Positions 56,006 through 64,000 of a DNA stretch of 64,000 nucleotides are shown here, piece after piece. The stretch's first letter is position 1. Each line of letters opens with the position of its first letter. Source of the DNA: Spodoptera frugiperda (Eukaryota > Arthropoda > Insecta > Lepidoptera > Noctuidae); assembly GCF_023101765.2 (NCBI RefSeq), contig NC_064216.1, forward strand, positions 11,535,545 through 11,599,544, written 5' to 3'. The notes beneath the pieces are model-generated. The model did not search any database. It was not told the origin of the DNA and worked only from the letters and a program-made list of their open reading frames with translations. The position numbers were made by a program, and so were the translations under genes.

Positions 56006-56527
56006 TAAACATACATTCATACAAGTTTGAAGCTACATCGCTTCAAAAGAAATACATCCGAAACACATTACATCTCATTCCTCCGCTTAAGCCCCAATAA
56101 CCCAACACAGAAAACAATTTTATTCCCAAAGAAAAAAGAAGAAGAAAAAAAAATCATAACATTGTCAACATTATTTCGTAACAAAATGTCACCCACGCGT
56201 AACCCTTCGCGCGCCGCCGTTGGTACAACCGACCCTCTATTTACATATTTACTATACTCGGTTATTGAACCTACTATCGTTCAGTGTATTGGAAAAAAAT
56301 TGTTTGCCCAATACTTAACAAATATGCTTATACGGTCAATATAAACGTAAGGCGATTATGGGGCCCAGAGGTAACGCTTGTGTAATTCAATTGTACTTTT
56401 AAACTAAGTTCTGTTTACTTCGAACAGTGGTGTGAATTGAATGCTAAAGAAAGTATAAGTGATACTTTAAATCAAACAGTTTATTTTCTAAATGAGTAAA
56501 TAGAGGTATTATACTCTTATATTATTA
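56006..56527. other. Unassigned noncoding
   Basis: A 105-codon frame at 56027-56344 has a Lys/Glu-rich run and no recognised motif; not called as a gene. Confidence 0.35.
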
Positions 56528-56700
56528 ACTAGCGACCTGCCCCAGCTTCGAATGGGTGCAATGGTGCAAAGCTTCCTCTTGAGTCACTCGATCTATAAAA
56601 AAAACCGCATCAAAATCCGTTGCGTAGTTTTAAAGAATTAAGCATAGAAAGGGACATAGGGACAGAAAAAACGATTTTGTTTTATACTATGTAGTGATTT
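56528..56700 (+). repeat. Family F repeat, good copy
   Basis: 'actagcgacctgccccagct', 'tcgaatgggtgcaatggtgc', 'gagtcactcgatctataaaa', 'catcaaaatccgttgcgtag', 'ttttatactatgtagtgatt'. Partner at 556-728. Confidence 0.75.
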
Positions 56701-57039
56701 CAATGTTGTAGTAAGAGGCAGTACTGCTAAATTTTTGTTTAAAGTTTGCAAAACTACTTTAAATCACCTCACGACTCCGATGAGGACAATTTCTTCGACG
56801 CTTTAAGTTAGTTTTATTTATTTTCTTTAAATTGTTCTTACTACATTTAAGTTTAATCACGAATCTACTACCAAGGGAATTTCGACATCAAAATTTAAAA
56901 TTATGAACACAATATTCTACATTTCGTAAATTTGGTTCTATCGACAGCACTCGGACAATGATCGATAAATGTAAACATATTGATCGATCAGCTGACAGCA
57001 TACTCGTTTCCAACACAACTTGAATAGCGTTGTAATAAT
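56701..57039. other. Unassigned AT-rich noncoding
   Basis: Nothing recognised. Confidence 0.35.
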
Positions 57040-57395
57040 ATTAGCTAATAGCTTGGCTCGCGTTCCCGTCTGATAAAAAGTAGCCTACGTATTAAAGTCA
57101 AATTCAAATAATAATTGATCCCAATTCCAATATGTACTTTTGAAATATCAACAAATAAAGCGATAAATAATAGTATCTCAGTCTGTCCGACAGTGAAGCT
57201 AGTGCTCGTTCCAAAGTGTAGCTTCGAATGGAAGAGAACGAGCAAGAAACTCCATCGTTACTCTTTTATTATTTCAGACCATATTCTGCCCTTGTTCCAA
57301 ATTTCTTCCCAATCCCTTCAGCTGTTTTGACGTGATTGAGTAATAAACATGCACACAAATTCACATAGGCACTTTCGCATTTATAATTAGTAAGA
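57040..57395. repeat. Family G repeat split by a family J insertion
   Basis: G left part to 57094 ('ctaatagcttggctcgcgtt', 'ataaaaagtagcctacgtat'), insertion, then G right part from 57267 ('atttcagaccatattctgcc', 'gttccaaatttcttcccaat', 'cccttcagctgttttgacgt', 'cgcatttataattagtaaga'). Confidence 0.85.
57095..57266 (+). mobile_element. Family J short retroposon, ends fixed by TSD
   Basis: A 172-bp unit from 'aagtcaaattcaaataataa' to 'ctccatcgttactcttt', bounded by tatta at 57090-57094 and 57267-57271. Removing it restores the family G reading. Internal blocks 'cagtgaagctagtgctcgtt', 'ccaaagtgtagcttcgaatg', 'gaacgagcaagaaactcc' match 35912-36080. Confidence 0.85.
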
Positions 57396-57767
57396 TACAT
57401 CATGGCCGTGTTTACTCGAAGCAGTGTTCGAGCACTGAATTTACGTTTAATTTCGGGCTTAGTGGAGTTGATAACATTCAACTATTTTCGCAGTGGTTTC
57501 AAATGTCTCGGCTCGCAAATAATGCATTCGTTACCCGTTTCAAACTGTCACTTAAAACCTTACTCGCAGCATTAATCCTTTAATGTTGAGGTTTGCGGCT
57601 TTCCAAGATACCTCCCTTTTTGCTGCGAGGGTAAATCTTAGTTTTATTGTATTTTGCTAAATGTTGTTTGGAGTGCGATTTTAAATGCTGAGATTTACAT
57701 AGTTGCTACTCGTATTGACTCGGTTACTGGATCTTAGTTTTAGTAGAAAATCTGCCTTTTTTACTGT
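57396..57767. other. Unassigned noncoding
   Basis: Nothing recognised. Confidence 0.35.
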
Positions 57768-57950
57768 TTTGAGGGTTGAAAAATAATTCAATGACTTCTC
57801 CCGTTTCGGATAAGGCGAGTGGGAGTGTCAGACTCTTACTGACTAATAATCATCTGTAAAAGAAGTCAAAGGATTTATTTACTAATGAATACAGCTATAT
57901 AAAAGGTGTTACAACCCTGTAAACCCGCTAGGCAGTCCGCAGCTCTGGAG
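57768..57950 (-). repeat. Family D repeat with internal replacement
   Basis: Reverse copy: 'caatgacttctcccgtttcg', 'gggagtgtcagactcttact', 'gactaataatcatctg', and the far end 'aacccgctaggcagtccgca', 'gctctgg'. The stretch between about 57855 and 57920 is not D sequence. Confidence 0.7.
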
Positions 57951-60182
57951 AAAAGCTAGCTCACGATTTAGATGCCTGTTTGGTTATGACTTCTGTCTAT
58001 AATGATAATATGCAGGCTACTTCTCCTAATCCTCAACAATCCTTTTGGGGAAAAATAGGCAATTAGTTATGTTAAATATAATCCCTCATTAATTTTAACG
58101 TTTTAACTGCTGGAACTCATAACTCTTTTGAATTACGGTGAGGGTCGTATGGGGATTGATGGGTATCGTGTGTTTTGTGAACACTGGGCTATTTTTCCAA
58201 CATAATATTTTGTCTTTTTCTGACTTTGACCCTCAAGCAATCTCTTAGATAATATTAGCAACAATGTAATAGATAAAATCGTTTAAAGTAAATGCTCAAT
58301 GAAATAAAAACGCCGTTTTATCCCAAGATATCCACTCAATTGCGTCCATAAACCACACAAAGGCAAGTTAACTATAAAATTCAACAATGTTATCAACGCT
58401 TTTTGCATGAATAAATAGATTGAGACCCGAATCGTTCAGTGAGTCGGGAGGATCCCTCACATTCTCCAACTTGGCACTACACTCCTTGCTTCGGGGCAAA
58501 AGTTTTAAGACAAATTCCCTTGTCATGCTCTTTGAAGTCCAAGAGGGCTTCTTTTGGTAGCTGTTGAAGACTGAATGTCCGGAAATAAGTATTTAAGCCC
58601 GCCCTTTGTTGTGTAATATTATAGCTCCAGATTTTTTATTTGAATTCTTCGCTTTGATAGTGAAAACTTTTTTGTTCAACCATGTTTTCGTTTTTGTAGC
58701 CACACATAACGGTTCGACGCGGTTCAGTTACGTTATAAAATTCATACCTATAATACATTTTTTTTCGTAACCGACGATATTTTGTGCGGAGTTAAATGCG
58801 ACTGTTGTGTAATTGGAACCTGACGTACTCGTATTATTGGATCATCCGATGGAGTGCTGGAGTGTAAACCCACTTTCCGTCAGATATGTTATTGTAAATT
58901 GTGCGCAATACACCGAGCCTATTGCCCTACACCGGCAAGCACCATTCAACTGACAGCTTCATATTGTGCACGAGATTGCCAATATATATACAGAGAATAT
59001 TTACAATGGGAAACGATTAAACGCACTTCTGAAGTGGATAGTCAAAACTGTCGAAACCAAATACTTAAGATGCTATCACAAGTTCATTTTGCAGATACAC
59101 AGTCTTGTCCTCACCTCCATCATAAACATAACCCTTCAATTACAGCAATCATCAAACCATAACGAATCTTAATAGCTTTAAAACACGGTGGATTTCACCA
59201 AAACATCATCCAATCACGTTACGACATTCTTCCAATTACCTAATGGCGTTTCGAGTACCTTTATTATGCAAGTTTCAATACCTTTCGGGGTAAGCGTATC
59301 AGCTGTTGTGTCAACATTTGATAGGACGATGACCTCAGTATCTGAGATATGCAGTGTCGTGTATCGAGACTCAATGGTATCAGGTTACCATTGATCTGTT
59401 TTATGAATGGGGTCTCTAGCCATATACATGTTTAGTTTGCCTAGACTTGGGACCTACACATTGTTTTCTCAGAATTGATGTTGCTTTGGCAGTGGTTTAC
59501 AATCTTCTGAGTGAAAGGAAATGTTAAGAGTCTTTGATGGTAGATAGTATTTCATTATGTTAATGATTAGTTTCAAGAAAAGAGTTAATAGCGGTTTCCA
59601 GCTTTCTGTGGCTATTTATAGATACTGAATGACCGTTCTAAGAATCTCAAATTCTCAAGAATACTAGGTCAAAGAACTGTTTTGTCCTCATAGAATATCA
59701 AGACGCAGATTAATTTGAGGGAAAAAGAAAGGTACCTATAAAGATTTGTGTGATCTTAGTCACATCAAAGTTATGAGATACTTAAGCGAAACCGTTTATA
59801 ATATCACTTTCTCTATTTACTAATACCACATATAATAAGTACCAAGTAATAGGATGAAGTATAAATATAATATTCCTTGCGATAATAACATTCCCTAAGT
59901 ATTGTAAGCAAATTATAAACTGGTTGGTAATTGCGCACCTGCGGTAACTGAACTAGATACTGCAATGTACTCTACATATAGTTACATATAATAGCGAACA
60001 TCTAAGAAATCAGGTTCCAGTGGAATATAACATAATACTTCTTAGAGTTGTTTGTTTATTAGTAAACTAAAGTACAAAGTTAAAAGTTGAACGTAGTTAA
60101 AGTAAAGTTAAAGAAGTCTAAAGAAAAGTCAGGTTTTGCTTTCTCAAGCCTGTCCTCTAAACAGATTTTTATCAATCTGAAA
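57951..60182. other. 2.2-kb unassigned noncoding
   Basis: A 102-codon frame at 58854-59162, Cys/His-containing but without spaced zinc-finger motif, and a 68-codon frame at 59188-59394 are not recognised. A repetitive 'aaagttaaa' stretch lies at 60070-60125. Confidence 0.35.
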
Positions 60183-60305
60183 TCAACATCAAACTCAAAC
60201 CATTTATTCCAATTAAACCATAAATAGGTTCGTTTGAAATGTCACCTACTAAAGAAATAAAAATAATAGTCTGTTGTCAGTGTGTCCGTCAGTGAAGCTA
60301 GATGC
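60183..60305 (+). mobile_element. Family J, diverged
   Basis: 'atcaaactcaaaccatttat', 'tccaattaaaccataaatag', 'gtccgtcagtgaagctagat'; the 3' half is lost. Confidence 0.55.
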
Positions 60306-60870
60306 TAATCAACAATATGTAGACCTTTCTTCATTTTATTATTTAACTTTGAACCACCATCACGAGCTATACGGCTCAATAAAAATCATACCACAACTCC
60401 ACAAAAAAGAAACAAACCACCACAAAAACGAATTTCAGAACTAAAATCTTCAACACTAAAGCTTCAAATCATTGATCAGCCCATCCAGCTCCCCAGACCA
60501 TAGCTGTCCTCTTCATCAACAACTCAGTAGGACAAACTCAGGCTATAAATCATGGCTGCCATGGATTGGCGCTAACGTTCACATCCGCCCACAGACTATC
60601 AATTTCGGGCCACGTCCAGTCAGACCATAAGTTATCGAATTTGTACCTCGCTTTGGGGGGTTAAATATTGATTGGTAGACTTTACAATGCTCGTGATAGT
60701 GTTTATTAAGTGTTAGCGTTGGACTTGAGTTTATGTAGTTATTTAATCATCATTATATCTGTCCCTTGTAAGGTTAAGAATTAGGACATGCACGAATCTC
60801 AGATTAAGAGTGATTTGTGTAGGTATTAACACCAAGAATCAAAAGTAATTATTATTTTATCGGCTTCCTC
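60306..60870. other. Unassigned noncoding
   Basis: Nothing recognised; 60600-60660 has a G6 run. Confidence 0.35.
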
Positions 60871-60874
60871 ACAT

Positions 60875-61011
60875 AACTGTTTGATGAGGAACTCGACTAG
60901 TTTCAAGACATGCTAGAGGTTCAATCATGAGCAGCAATCCGCGACACGACGCGGCGATTATCGTGTTGCACTGACAGTGCAGTAGCAGCGCGAGTTCCTC
61001 GTCAAACAGTT
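60875..61011. mobile_element. 137-bp MITE with 21-bp TIR and ACAT duplication
   Basis: Left end aactgtttgatgaggaactcg, right end (reverse) aactgtttgacgaggaactcg: 20 of 21 identical. acat flanks both sides (60871-60874, 61012-61015). Inside are small palindromes (gcactg a cagtgc) and 'cgcgacacgacgcggcgatt'. A fragment of the left half lies at 62064-62115. Confidence 0.82.
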
Positions 61012-61015
61012 ACAT

Positions 61016-61452
61016 GTCTAAGCCAGTAACATAATAATTAATTTAATACGTATCACGAAACTTATAATTAAAGAATCAAAATTATAACCCGCGACATTCA
61101 GAGCCCTAAATACAATATTACATTACATTACAGCACCATACATACATCTGCAAGATCCGCATATAACACAGGATGTTAAAACTTCCATTGAGCTGAACTA
61201 ATCAGCTGAGCTAATCTTGTAATTGGTTCTGTGACGTAATGCAGAACCTAATTAACTTAATTACTTCATTAGCAGATTGTTTGTTAGACAGAGTAGTTTC
61301 AAGTACCAAGCTCTCAAAGACTTGCTTTCGTTAGCAATACGAGTAACAATGATTCTAACTATTGTCTAGTTTGAAAAAGCCATAGTTCTATTCAATTATT
61401 TCATCAGTGACTAAGCTAACAGAGCTAAGCTAAACTTGGACGAAGCTCACGC
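61016..61452. other. Unassigned noncoding
   Basis: 'ttccattgagctgaactaat' and 'cagctgagctaatcttg' form a small repeated word group. Nothing else. Confidence 0.35.
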
Positions 61453-61585
61453 CCGAATACTGAAACGCTACTCAATTTTAAGTTGTACTTAAATATCGTG
61501 CTATCTCTGTCATTTTATAAAGAATTGATAGAGACAGAACTAGACTTGAGAGCGTCTTAAAATTGAGTAGCGTTTGAGTATTCGG
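61453..61585. mobile_element. 133-bp fold-back MITE with 30-bp arms
   Basis: Arms 61453-61482 and 61556-61585 are reverse complements at 29 of 30 positions (ccgaatact...ttttaag). The interior is also partly palindromic ('ctatctctgtc' with 'gatagagacag'). No coding capacity. No clear target duplication. Confidence 0.82.
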
Positions 61586-64000
61586 ACATCAGACAAGCAA
61601 TTACAGTAACTAAGTCCAATTCAAGCGATTTTATTAAGTTTTTCGATTGCCAGTATCTAACACACATTCTGAAATAACATATTTACAAAATAACTATAAA
61701 AAACATTATCTTCCTATTAATTTCATATTGGGAAAAACCCCAACACCCCAACGCATGCCTCATGCTTAGGACACATCAGTTTTGTTTTAATAATTCATGA
61801 AACAATAAATTAAAGGTGCATTTTTGTACACGCGCGGCACGGAAGGGTTAGTACAGTGGTGGCCATAATTATTAGTAATTTTTCAGTTGAACTTTATACA
61901 AGGGTTCGTGTCATTAATATTGCACCTGTGTTGTGGCGAGTAATTGGTTTTAGACACGTTTTAATTAATATAATAACGTCAGTAAGCTATTAGGACGTTG
62001 ATATTGTGTAACGTCTATTAAATGCTTTTGCTTTAGTTTCTAGAAAGGTTAATTATTATTAGGTAACGGTTTGACGACGAACTCGACTAGTTTCGAGCCG
62101 GTATAGAGGCTCATATTCACTAGTCGAACGTAATAATTTAGCATGTCTCACGAAAGTTGTAATACAAATCTAGAAAGGGGTATAATAAAGAATACTATAA
62201 TTATACTCTTCTGAGTAAGTTCCAAAGACCAAATAACAACGTTTGGTATATTTAGACACTTTATTTGAGTGTCTAACTACACTTCAGCAGATTTTTGCCT
62301 TATTTTATTAGCAACTATTTAAATAAAACACGCGACAAAAATTTACATTACGATGCCAAATAGGCCACTTCCTACTTATATTTCACACATTATAAAGCAA
62401 AATAAACCTAAACACGACAAAAATAGAGTACTATTGAGATCAACACTCAAAAAAAAAACAAATAACATTGCAAGCGCATTCAGTTCAAGGTTTCATCTAA
62501 AAAATACGTTATACTCTTAAAAAAAATGTCAAAACAAAATTAAAATTGATCTACAAAAAAAATATGTGCTCTTTTTTCTGGCCCCACGTGTACCATGAGC
62601 GATGGTGTCATAAAATATGTCACACCATAAAAATATGGTTTTATTAATAGGCAAGGATGAAATTATGAAGGCGGGCACGGGATATAATGTATAGCTTATC
62701 GTATCAGATTAGAAACATAATTGAGCTTAAAGCCATCATTAGATTGGTTTATTTTTTGTGACGATGCGTGTATCAATGAGATAGATTATTTATTGTGGAT
62801 TAATAATTGTTAGTGTGGTAGTTATTAATAATAATAAATTGTGTTATTGCTTTTGTTGTGTTTATTCGTTTGTGTTGTGAGTTGTTTCGTTTTTATATGT
62901 AAGTATTTATTTATAAAATCTGGCAACATTTGTTCATATAAATATTGCAATGTTAAATTTCATAAATCAAATGGTTATTACATATATAAAAAATGTTGTT
63001 GTGATTATTTCCTTGAAATGTGAACGAAACTTTAAAGAATATCTTTATAAAATAAATGTAGTTCCTTACTAATACATACTAATAAAGTCTTTTAAAAGAG
63101 AGAAGTCAGTTAAAATGTCAAACATATTCATCATACTGAAACGAACAACATCAAAAACCTATTCAATTATATAATTAATAAACAAACAGACAAACTGATG
63201 CACGTTGCTGTCTATAAATCACTAAACACATTATAGTTATTTCTGTCACAAGTTATTGAGATTATAATCCTATAGCTCAGCTGTATACCGACAAACAAAT
63301 TGTAGTACATTTGTCTTGTGCAAGTTAAAATACACTTTAACACTTTGGGATAATGGTGGATTTTGAATGCTACAGTGTGCATGAATTAAATTTAAATTAC
63401 CTTGTGTAGTTTCTTGCTCAAAGGTCACATTTATGACTGGAAACGAAAAATTAGTGTAGAGTGACAAACACTGCCCAATCTGTAAGTTACATTTAAAAGT
63501 TATTCCGATAAAATATACTTAGGTACTATTAAGTCATCTTCAAATAAAATCTCTACTAAAACGAACAAAAACATTGACCCACAATAAACCTCCACAAATT
63601 ACCAAAACAAAAAATAAATCAATAAATAAACAAATATTAGCTACTTTTTCACAAAGCCATTACGCAACGTAACAATCGGAGTTGCCAAAACTTTGCGGCC
63701 GTTTTTTAAAACTGAATTCGCAACCTTTTTTTTATTTTCATTACAAGTGGCTTAATTTTTTGGCACGCCAGTGTACCCAATTGGAGTACGGTTGGCTCCG
63801 TGGTCGTTTTTTACAAAGCCCACAGAATTTTAAGTCTTGAGCACTTTGTGCTGGACTAGAAGCGCCAAAACTTCATTAGGTTGTATTTTTTAAACAAAGT
63901 TCTAGCTTATTAGGCCTATATTCTTTTTTTCTTTTCAACAAAGTTAGGTTTTTAAAGCACTGGATGGATTAAAAAAAGAAACTACCAGTGCTCTGAGGAA
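61586..64000. other. 2.4-kb unassigned AT-rich noncoding
   Basis: Contains the family fragment at 62064-62115 (left half of the 60875 MITE: 'cgacgaactcgactagtttc', 'tatagaggctcat'). Small frames (60-65 codons) have no motif. 63640-63800 is unique. No gene recognised up to the window edge. Confidence 0.4.

Noticed and set aside
56027..56344. 105-codon plus-strand frame
   Set aside because: Low-complexity Lys/Glu run, no known motif, and no splice or promoter context.
58854..59162. 102-codon frame with several Cys and His
   Set aside because: Cys and His spacing does not fit a zinc finger that I know; an overlapping frame of similar quality exists, as expected by chance.

Overview
The window looks like nuclear DNA of a moth or butterfly, most likely a noctuid-type lepidopteran. 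It is AT-rich, carries no intact gene that I can recognise, and is packed with short dispersed repeats that I associate with lepidopteran genomes: two tRNA-headed SINE families, a Metulj-like SINE, several fold-back MITE families, 3' scraps of non-LTR retrotransposons, and tails of the type 'no-recognised-ORF retroposon'. Family names come from memory of the sequences and were not checked against a database; most families are supported directly by two or more copies inside this window.

Layout. 0-13 kb: SINE copies, a GC-rich island at about 1.62-1.77 kb ending in a good splice donor, a TTAA-flanked MITE (4.6 kb), a fold-back MITE (8.2 kb), and an RTE-like LINE remnant (12.2-12.6 kb). 13-16 kb: a tandem duplication that gives an empty-site control for the TTAA MITE, plus several copies of a repeat here called family D. 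16.5-19.5 kb: long unassigned DNA. 19.9 kb: a back-to-back splice acceptor/donor (candidate recursive splice site). 20-35 kb: scattered SINEs, MITEs, a near-perfect 31-bp hairpin (32.4 kb) and a second LINE remnant (28.3 kb). 36.4-37.3 kb: a 5'-truncated Jockey-type LINE reverse transcriptase joined to a SINE. 38.3-39.6 kb: a complete DNA transposon with terminal inverted repeats, 3-bp target duplication and a decayed, internally shortened protein gene. 41-44 kb: more remnants. 44.4-46.4 kb and 48.9-49.1 kb: mostly unique sequence with CpG-rich patches. 49.8 kb: a second acceptor/donor pair or a short last exon. 51-64 kb: further MITEs and SINEs, nested insertions, hairpins and unassigned AT-rich sequence.

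Overall reading. The absence of host exons, together with a GC-rich first-exon-like island and two plus-strand acceptor/donor junctions, fits the long intron of one plus-strand gene or an intergenic desert; this is inference. The most informative items are the transposon at 38298-39634 (protein family of conserved but unnamed type, two in-frame stops), the TTAA MITE with its empty site, the 31-bp hairpin, and the possible recursive splice sites. Repeat family letters used below: A and B = two tRNA-headed SINEs; C = Metulj-like SINE; D = 'gctgcggactacc' repeat; E = 'cgggatatttaccatg' repeat; F = 'aaaatccgttgcgtag' tail repeat; G = 'agcttctgccagcggcttcgc' repeat; J = 'aagtcaaagtcaaag' retroposon.
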